A stretch of 64,000 nt of DNA from Novosphingobium sediminis (GCF_007991615.1 NZ_BJYR01000019.1:124001-188000), one strand, 5' to 3'. Positions 52,405 to 62,177 are shown, numbered from the stretch's first letter. Made by a program: numbers and translations. The notes: generated by a model from the letters alone, not told the origin.

Positions 52405-54353
52405 CCGCGCGGCGGCGCGATGTGGTGGCGGGCATGCTCGGCACAACGGCGCTCGCGCTGCTCCCCGGCCAGACCCGCGCACAGTCTCTTCGAAAGGAAA
52501 CGCCGGTGGAAGGCGACCTCATCATCGTGAATGCTCGGATCACCACGCTTGATCGGGAAAATCCGGTTGCAGAGGCCGTAGCGATCAGGGACGGCCGGTT
52601 CCACGCGGTCGGTTCAGAGCAGGAAGTGCGCGCCGCAGCGCCCAAGGCCGGCGTGATCGATGCGGGGGGGCGCCGCCTCATTCCCGGCCTGATCGACAGC
52701 CACATGCACATCATCCGCGGCGGGCTGAATTTCAACATGGAGCTGCGCTGGGACGGGGTGCCAACTCTCTCTGATGCGATGGCGATGCTGAAAGCACAGG
52801 TCGACCGCACGCCCGCCCCGCAATGGGTGCGCGTGGTCGGCGGCTTCACCGAACACCAGTTCGCAGAAAAGCGCCTCCCCACCCTTGCCGAACTCAATGC
52901 GGTCGCGCCCGATACGCCGGTGTTCATCCTCCACCTCTATGACCGCGCGCTGCTCAACGCGGCGGCGCTGCGCGTTGTGGGCTATGGCAAGGATACGCCG
53001 AACCCGCCGGGCGGCGAGATCGTGCGAGACGGTGCGGGCAATCCAACCGGGCTGCTCCTCGCCCAGCCCAATGCGACGATCCTCTATTCGACACTCGCCA
53101 AAGGGCCGAAGCTGCCCGAGGACTACCAGATCAATTCAACCCGCCACTTCATGCGCGAGGTGAACTCGCTCGGCGTTACCAGCGTGATCGATGCGGGCGG
53201 CGGCTTCCAGAACTACCCCGACGATTACCGCGTGATCGAGAAGCTCCACGGCGATGGCCAACTCACCGTGCGCATCAGCTACAACCTCTTCACGCAGAAG
53301 CCGAAGGAGGAGCTTGCGGACTTCGCCGGCTGGGTGAAGCAGGTTACGCCGGGGCAGGGGGACGACAGCTATCGCCACAACGGCGCGGGCGAGATGCTGG
53401 TCTATTCCGCTGCCGATTTCGAGGACTTCCGCGTCGCCCGGCCCGATATGCCGCCCTCGATGGAAGGCGATCTCGAGCCCGTCATCCGCCTGCTTGCCGA
53501 GAACCGCTGGCCCTGGCGGCTCCACGCGACTTACGATGAGACGATTGGCCGCGCGCTCGATGTCTATGAAAAGGTCAACCGCGACGTTCCGCTCACCGGG
53601 ATCAACTGGTTCTTCGACCACGCCGAGACCATCAGCGAGCGCAACATCGACCGGATCGCGGCGCTTGGTGGCGGGATCGCGGTGCAGCACCGCATGGCCT
53701 ATCAGGGCGAGTACTTCGTCGAGCGCTATGGCCGCCGCGCTGCCGAGCACACGCCGCCGATCGCGCGGATGCTCGCCGCGGGTATTCCCGTGGGCGCGGG
53801 CACCGATGCGACCCGCGTGGCGAGCTACAACCCGTGGGTTTCGCTGTCGTGGCTCGTCACGGGCCGCACCGTGGGCGGTCTCACGCTCTATCCCGGCGCC
53901 AATCGGGTAAGCCGCGAAAAGGCGCTCTCGATGTGGACGCACGAGAATACCTGGTTCTCGAACGAGGTGGGCAAGAAGGGTCAGATCAAGGCCGGTCAAC
54001 TGGCCGATTGCGCCTTGCTCTCGGCCGACTACATCACCGTGCCGGAGCACGATATTTCGCATATCCGCGCGGTGCTCACGCTGCTTGGCGGCAAGGTGGT
54101 GCACGGCGAGGGTGACTACGCCGGCCTTGCCCCCGCGCTCCCTGCTCCGATGCCGGACTGGTCGCCGGTGAAGACGTTCGGCGGCTACTACAGCGAGCCG
54201 GAGACCGCGCGGGCCATGGCATCTGCCTGCGGCTGCGCGTCCGCCTGCGGTGTCCATGGCCACGATCACGCCCGCGCGCTTGGTGCGGCAGCTCCGGCAG
54301 CCGATGTGCAGAGTTTCTGGGGCTCGCTCGGGTGCGGCTGCTGGGCCGTCTGA
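52401..54353 (+). CDS. Amidohydrolase family protein (YtcJ-like) with Tat-type signal and Cys/His-rich tail
   Basis: 650 residues. The N-terminus (TARRRDVVAGMLGTTALALL, then TRAQS) resembles a twin-arginine signal. The amidohydrolase_3 fold shows LIIVNARITTLDRENP, IPGLIDSHMHIIRGG (first metal His pair) and GVTSVIDAGGGF. Later landmarks are FFDHAETISERNIDR and GTDATRVASYNPW. After the usual end (around residue 590) comes a 45-residue tail with Cys at 610, 612, 616, 645 and 647 and His at 619, 621 and 623, a likely metal-binding or redox element. Substrate unknown. The DoxX gene starts two bases after the stop. Confidence 0.87.
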   Translation: MTARRRDVVAGMLGTTALALLPGQTRAQSLRKETPVEGDLIIVNARITTLDRENPVAEAVAIRDGRFHAVGSEQEVRAAAPKAGVIDAGGRRLIPGLIDSHMHIIRGGLNFNMELRWDGVPTLSDAMAMLKAQVDRTPAPQWVRVVGGFTEHQFAEKRLPTLAELNAVAPDTPVFILHLYDRALLNAAALRVVGYGKDTPNPPGGEIVRDGAGNPTGLLLAQPNATILYSTLAKGPKLPEDYQINSTRHFMREVNSLGVTSVIDAGGGFQNYPDDYRVIEKLHGDGQLTVRISYNLFTQKPKEELADFAGWVKQVTPGQGDDSYRHNGAGEMLVYSAADFEDFRVARPDMPPSMEGDLEPVIRLLAENRWPWRLHATYDETIGRALDVYEKVNRDVPLTGINWFFDHAETISERNIDRIAALGGGIAVQHRMAYQGEYFVERYGRRAAEHTPPIARMLAAGIPVGAGTDATRVASYNPWVSLSWLVTGRTVGGLTLYPGANRVSREKALSMWTHENTWFSNEVGKKGQIKAGQLADCALLSADYITVPEHDISHIRAVLTLLGGKVVHGEGDYAGLAPALPAPMPDWSPVKTFGGYYSEPETARAMASACGCASACGVHGHDHARALGAAAPAADVQSFWGSLGCGCWAV

Positions 54354-54355
54354 CC

Positions 54356-54784
54356 ATGCCGGCTCCAGCCCCGGCGTTTGTCAGGGCCATTCTTGGCTGG
54401 CCCCCCACCACCCACATCGCGCGTCTCCTGCTCGTCAGCGCCTACCTTGTCGGCGGGATAGCCAAGCTGGCGGACTGGCCCGGCGCCATTGCCGAACAGG
54501 CGCACTTCGGCATGAGCCCGCCCGCCTTGTGGGCCGCATTCACCATCGCGCTCGAGATCGCCGGTCCGCTGCTCGTGCTGAGCGGGCGATGGGTGTGGCT
54601 TGGTGCGGGCATGCTCGGCGGGTTCACCCTGCTCGCGGCCTCGATCGCCAACGCCTTCTGGACAATGCACGGCCCGGAACGCTTCGCCGCGACGAACGCC
54701 TTCTTTGAGCACCTTGGCCTTGTCGGCGGCTTTGCCCTCGTGGCGGTCCTTGCCGACCGTTCCCGCCATCAAGGAGCGGATTGA
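54356..54784 (+). CDS. DoxX-family membrane protein
   Basis: 142 residues with four hydrophobic helices. It starts at the ATG at 54356 directly after the amidohydrolase stop. ARLLLVSAYLVGGIAKLADWPG and the later EIAGPLLVLSGRWVWLGAGML are typical of DoxX/DoxD proteins. Some family members work in redox or thiosulfate:quinone complexes, but most are uncharacterised. Tight spacing with the amidohydrolase and DUF1275 genes indicates one transcript. Confidence 0.82.
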   Translation: MPAPAPAFVRAILGWPPTTHIARLLLVSAYLVGGIAKLADWPGAIAEQAHFGMSPPALWAAFTIALEIAGPLLVLSGRWVWLGAGMLGGFTLLAASIANAFWTMHGPERFAATNAFFEHLGLVGGFALVAVLADRSRHQGAD

Positions 54785-55492
54785 ATGATGGATGCCGCAC
54801 CCGCCCTGAAGACTCCGCGCCCGCTGTTCCGCCTGCTCCTGCTGCTTTCGGGCACGACCGGAATGCTCGATGCTGCCAGCATTCTCTGCCTCGGCAAGGT
54901 GTTCACCGCCAACATGACCGGCAATGTCGTGTTCCTCGGCTTTGCGGCGGCTGGTGCAAAGGGCTTCGCGCCCGGACCCTTTCTGATCGCGCTGATCGCT
55001 TTCGTGATCGGCGCGATGCTCGCTGGCAGGCTTTGGCGGAGACCGGGACCGCAACTGCTGCGCAACTGGCTGATCCTCGTCGCTGCAATCGAGACGGTGC
55101 TGCTGCTCCTCGCCGGCCTTGCCGCATACGGCACAACCGCGATCGAGGCCGGCCTTTGCTGGCGTCTGCCGGCGATCCTCGCGCTCACGGCAGGAGCGAT
55201 GGGCTTCCGCAATGCGATCGTGCGCCAGCTGAAGGTTCCGGATCTCACCACCACAGTCCTCACGCTCACTATCACCGGGATCGCCGCGGATTCGCACCTT
55301 GCCGCCGGTTCGGCGCCCAACTTTGCCGTGCGCATCAGCGCCGTCGCGATGATCTTCGGAGGGGCGCTCGCTGGTGCATTGCTCGTCATCCATACCGGGC
55401 TCTCCGCCACGCTGCTGATAACGGGCGGTGTCGTATTCCTCGGCACGGCGCTGTTCGCCGCGCACCCCCAGATGGCGGATATCAAGCGTTGA
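54785..55492 (+). CDS. DUF1275 (YoaK) family membrane protein
   Basis: 235 residues, about six hydrophobic helices. The N-terminal TTGMLDAASILCLGKVFTANMTGNVVFLG is the DUF1275 hallmark, seen here across residues 24-53. GAMGFRNAIVRQL and TVLTLTITGIAADS follow. Members are predicted transporters or permeases of unknown substrate. The start immediately follows the DoxX stop and its own stop overlaps the start of the porin gene. Confidence 0.87.
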   Translation: MMDAAPALKTPRPLFRLLLLLSGTTGMLDAASILCLGKVFTANMTGNVVFLGFAAAGAKGFAPGPFLIALIAFVIGAMLAGRLWRRPGPQLLRNWLILVAAIETVLLLLAGLAAYGTTAIEAGLCWRLPAILALTAGAMGFRNAIVRQLKVPDLTTTVLTLTITGIAADSHLAAGSAPNFAVRISAVAMIFGGALAGALLVIHTGLSATLLITGGVVFLGTALFAAHPQMADIKR

Positions 55493-56880
55493 GCCTTCGC
55501 CACGCCCTCGGTACGGCCCTGCTATTGCTGCCCCTGCCAGCGCTCGCCGCGCCTGGTGGGGCGCCCGCTGGCCAGCCAGTTCGCACCACACTCCGCTATG
55601 ACGAGGACTGGTCGGCCAATGCCGGCCGCGATGGGATTGCCGGCTGGAAGTACCTCGAGCTGCCGGGCAGCAACGATGTCCACGCCACATTCGGCCTCGA
55701 ACTGCGCGCCCGCTACGAAGGTTTTGAAAACACCGATTGGGGATCAAAGCCGGACGACGGCTATCTCTGGCTGCGTGCGATGCCCTCCGTCGATCTGGGC
55801 GCCGGCCCGGTGCGCGCCTTCGTCCAGACCATTGCCGGCTACGCCCGCGGCGTGAACGGCGGCAACGGACCGGCGGACCAAACCGGACACGATCTGCTGC
55901 AGGCCTTTGCCGATGTGCGCCTCGCGCTGCCCGGGCGCGGCACGATCACCTTGCGCGGCGGGCGCGAACTGATCGGGCTCGGGTCGGAGCGGCTCGTCGG
56001 CTTGCGCTATGGTCCCAACATCCCGCAGGCTTTTGACGGATTTCGCGCGATCGCGGAGACCGGCCCCTTGCGGCTCGATGTGTTTCGCCTGCGACCGGTG
56101 CAAGTCGGCCAGCGGGATTTCGACGATGCCACCTCGCACACCCGTCTGCTCAGCGGCGTCTATGCCACGGCGCGGCTGGGTGGGGGTGGCAAGCGGGGCG
56201 TCTCTTCCGCCGACATCTACTGGCTCGGCTATCGCAACAGTGCCGCGCGGTTTGGCGGCATCGCCGGTGAGGAGCGCCGCGATACCTACGGCCTGCGCCT
56301 GTTCGGCCGGCGCGGGCGGATCGCGTGGAACTGGGAAGGCATGCTCCAGCGCGGCCGTTTCGCCGGTCAGCGCATCCGGGCGTGGTCGATTGCCACCGAA
56401 ACCGCCGTTGCATTCCCGGATGTGCCGCTCCAGCCACGCCTGCGCGTCAGGGCTAATATCGCCAGCGGCGACCGATCAATCCACGACGGCACGCTTGGCA
56501 CCTTCAACGCGATGTTTCCCAAGGGCCGCTATTTCGGCGAACTTTCGCCGATCGGACCGCGCAACATCGTCCACCTCAATCCCAGCGTCGACATCCGCAT
56601 CGCCCCCAAGGTCACGCTCGATCTGTCCGCCAGCGCCTTCTGGCGCCAGACCATCGGCGACGGGATCTATGACGTGCCGGGCCAGCTCCTCCGCGCGCCC
56701 GGCAGCAGCAAGGCGCGGACCATTGGCCAGCAGGCGGAAGTCGCGGTGAGCTGGCAGCCGAGCCCGACCCTGTCCTTCCTCGCCTCGGCTTCGGTCTTCA
56801 CGCCGGGTGCCTTCCTGCGCGAGACCGGTCCGGCGCACCGCATCGGCATGGCCGCGCTTGAGGCCCTGTTCAAGTTCTGA
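55489..56880 (+). CDS. Alginate-export-family outer-membrane porin
   Basis: 463 residues beginning at a TTG (55489) that overlaps the DUF1275 stop; this start gives a good signal peptide (ALGTALLLLPLPALAAPGG). The remainder is beta-barrel sequence with Alginate_exp features: YDEDWSANAGRDGIAGWKYLEL, DVHATFGLELRARYEGF, DLLQAFADVRLALPGRGTITL and RGGRELIGLGSERLVGLR. It ends in FKF, as outer-membrane proteins do. AlgE-like porins move anionic solutes or polymers; no alginate synthesis genes are near. Last gene of the + strand run. Confidence 0.87.
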   Translation: MSLRHALGTALLLLPLPALAAPGGAPAGQPVRTTLRYDEDWSANAGRDGIAGWKYLELPGSNDVHATFGLELRARYEGFENTDWGSKPDDGYLWLRAMPSVDLGAGPVRAFVQTIAGYARGVNGGNGPADQTGHDLLQAFADVRLALPGRGTITLRGGRELIGLGSERLVGLRYGPNIPQAFDGFRAIAETGPLRLDVFRLRPVQVGQRDFDDATSHTRLLSGVYATARLGGGGKRGVSSADIYWLGYRNSAARFGGIAGEERRDTYGLRLFGRRGRIAWNWEGMLQRGRFAGQRIRAWSIATETAVAFPDVPLQPRLRVRANIASGDRSIHDGTLGTFNAMFPKGRYFGELSPIGPRNIVHLNPSVDIRIAPKVTLDLSASAFWRQTIGDGIYDVPGQLLRAPGSSKARTIGQQAEVAVSWQPSPTLSFLASASVFTPGAFLRETGPAHRIGMAALEALFKF

Positions 56881-56910
56881 GCGGCCCGCAGTGCCAGTTC
56901 GTGTTCCGGC

Positions 56911-59829
56911 TCAGAAGCGCGCGCCGAAACCGGCGAGCACCTGCGGTCCCGGATAGTACACCGAGAAAGGGGCGTTGTCGTATCCCAGCGTCGTTCGCAG
57001 CGGTGCATTACCCACGTTGAGCACCGAAAGCGTAAACCGGAAGCGATCGTGCCAGCGCGGCAGCCGGTAGATCAGCGCAAGATCAAGCTGCCCGCGCGGG
57101 TCGGTATATTGCGCCAGATTGAGCCCGTTGAGCGGACCATTCGCGGCGACGGACCGCCCATTCCAGTCATAGCGCACGCTCGCCGAAATCGGACCGCGCT
57201 CGTAGAACAGTTCGGCCGCCGCCGATGCTCCGGGCACTCCCGGCGCGACAAGGCCCGTCGCCGATTGCTGATCAAGGAAACCTGCGCTCACCGTGAAGCC
57301 GAGTCCCTTGGCCAGCGGGTCGAGCGGCTGCGTCCACGTCGCCTCGATTCCGCGCAGCAGCAGGCTCTGCAGATTGATCGGGCGCGTGAGCGAGATGGGC
57401 AGTTGCGGCACCGGAATGCCGGTCTGAAAGGAGCGGTCGTTCAGAACATTCTGCTGTGTCGAGGAAAGTGCGGAAAACGGGATGCCGAGCGAAGCGAAAG
57501 TGGCCTGATCCGCCTGCACCACGGTAAAGCCATCGATAGCGCGCGAGAAGGCCGATACCGAAAGCAACCCGATCCCGCCGGTATACCACTCGATCCCGAG
57601 ATCGAAATTGGTCGAAACATAAGGCTTCAGCGCAGGATTTCCGGCTGCTGCAATCTGGGCCGAGGCATCGGTGAACACTGTGCTCGGCAGCAGAAGCGAG
57701 GGATCGGGCCGGGTCAGGGTGCGGCCATAGCCGAAACGCAGGTTGATCCTGTTGGTCATCCGCGCGAGCAGGTTCGCCGAGGGGAGCCAGGCGCCATAGC
57801 TGCGCTGCGAACGGATCGTCACCACATCGCCGTTCAGCAGCGCGACGCCAGCCACATCCTGATCCGTGGCGACATGGCGCAGTCCCAGCTTCGCCTGCAC
57901 CTCGCGGCCAAGGATGCGCAGCGCGGCGTTCACTTCGCCATAGCCCGCCAGCACGCGCTCGCCGATATCGCCGGGTGGATTGCCGCCGACCTGCGTCGTC
58001 GCCAGCGGCGCGTCATCGCTGAACGCCTGATAGCCCGTATCGCGCTTCAGCGCCGCGAAATCGGGCGCGAGGAACGTGGTGTAGCCGACCGGGCCCTGCG
58101 CCAGTCGTCCGAAATCGGAAACCTGCACGCGCTGCAGATAGCGCGCCAGATTGCCGTTCGGCACGCTGCCCGCCACACCCGCGCAGTTCGGGCCGCAGAC
58201 CGCAAGCTGATAGGCCGGGCTGTTGTCATAGGAGCGGATCTCGCGGCGCGACCGCTCGTAGCTGGCGCCGGCCTTCACGTTCAGGCGTGCGGTGCCCAGC
58301 ATGATGTCGATCCGCGCGCTGTCCGTCGTGGTCTCGCGGCGGATGTTCTGGATGTTGAGCCGCGACCACTGCCAGCCAAGCCCCGGATCGCCGAGATCGC
58401 GGTTGGTCGTGATGACCGGCTGCGCTGCGCTCCCGCGATTGTCGAAGCGCACGTCGATGCCGGACTGCATCGGCGTCTGGAACAGGAAGGTTGGCTGCTC
58501 GCGCCGGAACTGGCTGCGGTTGAAGCCTGCCTGCGCATCGACCCGCACCGTCCTTGCCGGCTCCCAACGTGCATTGGCCGTGACGGCGTGAAAGCGGGTG
58601 TCCTGATTGTAGAGGCTCTCTTCGGCGAGGAAGGCCGAATTGGCGAACAGCCCCGATGTCACGACGTTGTTGGCATCGACGGAGAGGCTGATGGGGACCA
58701 TACCCCCGGTCGATTGCGGCGTCTTGCCCGGGCCGGAATTGCGCACATACCACTGCATGCCGAGATGCTCGTAGTCACGCTCGGCATGCGCGTAGAGGCC
58801 GTCGAGCGTGATCTGCAGGCTGTCCAGCGGCCGCCATTCCACCGCAGCAATCGCGGCCGTGCGCTCGCGCGTGCCGCGCAGCAGCAACTGCCGTGCCAGC
58901 CGGGGAAGCAGCGCGGCGCTGATCTGCGAGAGTGACAGCCCCGATGTGGCGACCAGATCCACCTTGTCGCCCGGCACAAGGCCATGTCCTGCAATGGCGG
59001 GCACCAGTCCGGCATAGCTGAATCCGTTGCCGCTATCGCCCGATGTCAGGCATCCGGGTCCGCAGGCTGGCACATTCGCATCGGTCCACCCGATCGTCTC
59101 GAACCCGTCCACCCGCTGCACGCTCTTCAGGGCCGAAACCCCGGCCAGCACCCCGAACCTGCTGCCCGACCAGCTCACCAGCACCGATCCGCGCGGAGCC
59201 ACCTTGCGGCTTGCCGAGGCATACTGACCTTGTCCGCTGACCGTCAGCGAAAATCCCGGCCGGTCCGAAGGGCGCAAGGTGCGCAAGTCGATGGTTCCAT
59301 TGATGCCGCCCTCGATCATCGCCGCATCGGAAGCTTTGGGCACGTCTACCCGTGCGAAGAACTCCGCCGGCAACAGGTCGAAATCGACCCCGCGCCCGCG
59401 CGAGCCCCCGTTGGTCCCGCCATCTGAGGCCACCTGCAGCGGCGCACCATTGAGCAGAACGCGCACGAACTCCGAACCCAGCCCGCGCACCGAAATCTGC
59501 ACTCCCTCGCCGGTCGCATCGCGCAGGAGGCGCACGCCCGGCAGGCGGTCCAGCGTTTCAGCAATGTTGGCGCCAGAGGTCTTCGCGATATCCTCGAGGG
59601 TGAGCGTCTCGGTCGTGAGAACGGCGGCACGCCTGCGCCCCAGCGCATCGATCAGCGAAGACCGCAGGCCGTTGACCACGATCGCCGCAGGTTGCGCATC
59701 GTCCCCCGATGCGTCGGCGGCCCCGGATACTACCGTCTGCGCACAGGCATGACCGGCAGACAGGCCGCTTGCCAACATGCAGGCAGCCGAAAGCCGTACG
59801 GCGGACGCGCGAGTTCTGTTTTCACCCAC
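56911..59829 (-). CDS. TonB-dependent outer-membrane receptor
   Basis: 972 residues from the GTG at 59829 (G-rich SD just upstream); the reading frame is open further to 59862. A signal peptide ends around GHACAQ. A TonB-box-like AAIVVNGLRSSL and a plug with LEDIAKTSGANIAETLDRLPGVRLLRD (seen in parts), VQISVRGLGSEFVRVLLNG and VPKASDAAMIEGGINGTIDLRT follow. This is the large carbohydrate-type receptor group found in Caulobacter and Xanthomonas. The barrel ends in GARF. Two Cys pairs (PACGPGCLT and VCGPNCAG) may form disulfides in outer loops. Convergent with the porin gene. Confidence 0.9.
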   Translation of the reverse strand: MGENRTRASAVRLSAACMLASGLSAGHACAQTVVSGAADASGDDAQPAAIVVNGLRSSLIDALGRRRAAVLTTETLTLEDIAKTSGANIAETLDRLPGVRLLRDATGEGVQISVRGLGSEFVRVLLNGAPLQVASDGGTNGGSRGRGVDFDLLPAEFFARVDVPKASDAAMIEGGINGTIDLRTLRPSDRPGFSLTVSGQGQYASASRKVAPRGSVLVSWSGSRFGVLAGVSALKSVQRVDGFETIGWTDANVPACGPGCLTSGDSGNGFSYAGLVPAIAGHGLVPGDKVDLVATSGLSLSQISAALLPRLARQLLLRGTRERTAAIAAVEWRPLDSLQITLDGLYAHAERDYEHLGMQWYVRNSGPGKTPQSTGGMVPISLSVDANNVVTSGLFANSAFLAEESLYNQDTRFHAVTANARWEPARTVRVDAQAGFNRSQFRREQPTFLFQTPMQSGIDVRFDNRGSAAQPVITTNRDLGDPGLGWQWSRLNIQNIRRETTTDSARIDIMLGTARLNVKAGASYERSRREIRSYDNSPAYQLAVCGPNCAGVAGSVPNGNLARYLQRVQVSDFGRLAQGPVGYTTFLAPDFAALKRDTGYQAFSDDAPLATTQVGGNPPGDIGERVLAGYGEVNAALRILGREVQAKLGLRHVATDQDVAGVALLNGDVVTIRSQRSYGAWLPSANLLARMTNRINLRFGYGRTLTRPDPSLLLPSTVFTDASAQIAAAGNPALKPYVSTNFDLGIEWYTGGIGLLSVSAFSRAIDGFTVVQADQATFASLGIPFSALSSTQQNVLNDRSFQTGIPVPQLPISLTRPINLQSLLLRGIEATWTQPLDPLAKGLGFTVSAGFLDQQSATGLVAPGVPGASAAAELFYERGPISASVRYDWNGRSVAANGPLNGLNLAQYTDPRGQLDLALIYRLPRWHDRFRFTLSVLNVGNAPLRTTLGYDNAPFSVYYPGPQVLAGFGARF

Positions 59830-60148
59830 TTTCGACCCCCCATCTTGCACTGCCGGATACACGCGGGATCAAGCGAACAGTTACTTCCAACAACCGAATT
59901 TGCTTTTGAATTTAATTGTATGACGCACGCCGGGCGCATTTCGCAGGCCCACGGCGGCATTCGATCAACACCGAAACGCGGTGGTGGTGCTTGCGGCTAG
60001 TGCCAATGCAAAAGCATGCAGAACCGTCCCGTACTGCCTGCAAAACAAGGACACGCCCTAGCCCCGTTACGTCACATACTAACCGACCAGTATCCAAGCC
60101 CGCAATGGCCCATCGCCGCCGTCCTCGCTGGCAGTTCCCGGATGGAAA

Positions 60149-60159
60149 GGGGGGGGGGG
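60149..60159 (+). repeat. G11 homopolymer tract
   Basis: Eleven consecutive G residues directly next to a GC hairpin. It is outside any supported gene, so length variation would not shift a reading frame. The exact length may be a sequencing estimate. Confidence 0.7.
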
Positions 60160-60160
60160 T

Positions 60161-60180
60161 GGGCGCGAACGATCGCGCCC
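60161..60180 (-). terminator. Hairpin after the SDR gene
   Basis: GGGCGCG pairs with CGCGCCC around a six-base loop, 11 bases after the SDR stop in its direction of transcription. It is followed on that strand by A then C11, not T, so termination would be non-canonical. Confidence 0.45.
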
Positions 60181-60190
60181 GCCAATGCCA

Positions 60191-60970
60191 TCAACCGGGA
60201 GAAGCGGCCGAGCCTGCGAGCAGACCGCCATCGATGTTGACTTCCGTCCCGGTCACATACGTCGCTTCATCAGAAGCGAGCGTCACGACGATGGCGGCGA
60301 CTTCCTCCGGCATGCCGAACCGTTTCAACGGCGTGTCCGCTACAAGCGCCCGCATCCTGGCGTCCCGGTCGGGACCATCGCCCAGCATCGGCTCCCAAAT
60401 CGGCGTAAGGATGGCAGCCGGGTGAACCGAATTGCAGCGAATGCGCCAACCTTGCTGTGCGCAGTAGAGCGCAACCGTCTTGGTGTGATTGCGGATCGCC
60501 GCCTTGGATGAGGCATAGGCAGCAGCACCGGGAATGCCGACAAGCCCCGAACGCGAGGATATGTTGATGATCGATCCCGTCCCCGCTCCCTTCATGGCGC
60601 CGATCGCATAGCGGCAACCAAGGAACGACCCGTCAAGGTTGACCCGGTGAACCTCCCGCCAATCCGCAAGGCTGGCGTTTTCTGGATCGTGAGGCACCAC
60701 ACCTGCCTCGAACCCCGTCACGCCAGCATTGTTGACCACCACATCGGCCACCGGAACGATGCGCGCCAACCGCAACCAGTCGGCCTCTTCGCGCACGTCG
60801 AGGGGTTCGAACCGGCAGCCGATCTCAGCGGCAGTTGCTGCACCCGCTGCCGCGTCGATGTCAGTAGCGATAACCACGGCGCCTTCGTCATGGAAACGCG
60901 CGGCGATAGCGCGGCCAATACCACGCGCAGCGCCGGTGACGACGCACGTCTTGTTTTTCAATCTTTGCAT
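60191..60970 (-). CDS. Short-chain dehydrogenase/reductase
   Basis: 259 residues. Classical SDR with every expected motif: NAD(P) site [13 protein letters not shown], the acidic residue after beta-2 (ATDIDA) favouring NAD(H), VNNAGVTG, catalytic Ser in INISSRSG, and YASSKAA with the Tyr-Lys pair. The C-terminal [13 protein letters not shown] is also standard. Substrate unknown. It is alone, with a long upstream region lacking genes. Confidence 0.9.
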   Translation of the reverse strand: MQRLKNKTCVVTGAARGIGRAIAARFHDEGAVVIATDIDAAAGAATAAEIGCRFEPLDVREEADWLRLARIVPVADVVVNNAGVTGFEAGVVPHDPENASLADWREVHRVNLDGSFLGCRYAIGAMKGAGTGSIINISSRSGLVGIPGAAAYASSKAAIRNHTKTVALYCAQQGWRIRCNSVHPAAILTPIWEPMLGDGPDRDARMRALVADTPLKRFGMPEEVAAIVVTLASDEATYVTGTEVNIDGGLLAGSAASPG

Positions 60971-62177
60971 GATGTTCTCGAAATTCAGGAGTCCAGCCGG
61001 CGGATTGATCCGCTGTCGAATGCTTTGCCGCCTTAGCGGTGACGCTGGATCATTTCGAAAACTCCCGAAGACGCCGCGAAACTACGTCGGCGAGGCACCG
61101 ACTTCAAGTGATGAAATCCCGCAACATTCCCATTTACAGCCTCTCTCTGTCCAAGGTTGACCTTGCAGCGACAGGGCTTGCCCGCTTTGGGCGGCTCCCG
61201 AATGGGCCTGATGCAGGCAGGAACCCTCGGCTCTCGGCAAGAGCAAAGATCCCCGATTTCTCAGGGCGCAAATTGATGCAAGCGTATGGGGAGATGGAGC
61301 GGGTAGCGGGAAGCCAAATTCCACCATATACACATGAATAATATAGAAATATTTTGACCAATTGAACTGTGAGGCCCCCATATTGGCCCCCGAACCGGCT
61401 GGATGTCTGTGGAAAACCTCGGACGGTTGTAACAGGTTGAGGGGCCGGTTGGCTTCAAGTCAGATTTGACTGGCGACGTCTCGCCATAAATTGACATGTT
61501 TTCAGGCCGTTGGCCCGGGTACCAGTCACATCCAACTTGCCAGTCGAAAATGACTTGGAAGCTGCCATTTGCCTGCAATGCAATCAAGCATCTGAAAGGT
61601 ATACATATTCATTCCCGTTGCGCATGCGATTTGTCGCGTACGGTGTGTAGTGAACTGTAACCAACTGCGAGGTCGGGACCGGCAGTTTTTCCGATTTTGA
61701 AGCTATTTCCTTGCCGCAGTTTCGGTTGGGAGCCGAAAGCTTCGCGGTGATTGAGCCGACGTTCCGCCTGAACCGTCGCCGATTCTATTGAGTTGTCCGC
61801 GGGCGTTTGAAACTGAAATGTCGGACGAACCGAAAGGCAGCTGCACGGTTGCGAAATCGGGTTAGCGGCCATTCGGATCAATCAACGCAAAGGGCGGCTA
61901 TCGACCAACTCAAGACATTCAGTGTCGTTGATGCGAGTGGCGGCTCTCTCTGAAACCTGCCATTCGGGTCGCGCATGCCACCCGGTCGGCTATGCGCCCT
62001 AACTCCGGTCGTTCGAAGTTTGAACGCATTGCCCTAAAAGCTTCCATTTCACAGGCTGATCCCACCCACTTTGGGCTGAGATCGTGCACCACGGTGGACA
62101 CCGTCAACCTTGGTCAGCTTGAACAAGTAAACGTCCCACTACTGTCGTCGGAGCGCCGCTCAGCCTATTCGCCGCGC
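60971..62177. other. Lower-GC intergenic region without a convincing gene
   Basis: About 1.2 kb with visibly lower GC than the rest, lowest around 61320-61370. It contains GGCCCCC twice, 12 bases apart (61373 and 61385). A 90-codon minus-strand frame (61609-61881) starts with ATG but has no recognisable domain or clear ribosome-binding site. The kinase reading frame is open back to 61992 without family-like sequence. The region may hold regulatory DNA for the kinase pair or the remains of a lost element. Confidence 0.5.

Larger units (their letters stand above)
59830..60190. other. Intergenic region upstream of the third TonB receptor
   Basis: 361 bases. It holds the receptor promoter on the minus strand, an 11-base G tract (60149-60159) and a GC hairpin (60161-60180) just after the SDR stop. 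GC content drops near 59880-59930 (AATTTAATTG-like DNA), probably the promoter. No gene is supported. Confidence 0.6.

Noticed and set aside
55489..56880. Alginate biosynthesis locus
   Set aside because: Only the export-type porin is present; no polymerase, epimerase or mannuronate genes are nearby.
60149..60159. Phase-variable gene controlled by the G11 tract
   Set aside because: The tract is outside every supported coding region, so slippage would not switch a frame.
61373..61391. Attachment-site-like GGCCCCC direct repeat
   Set aside because: Seven-base repeats are too short, and no integrase or tRNA gene is nearby.
61609..61881. 90-codon minus-strand frame in the lower-GC region
   Set aside because: No domain, no clear ribosome-binding site and unusual composition; not enough to call a gene.
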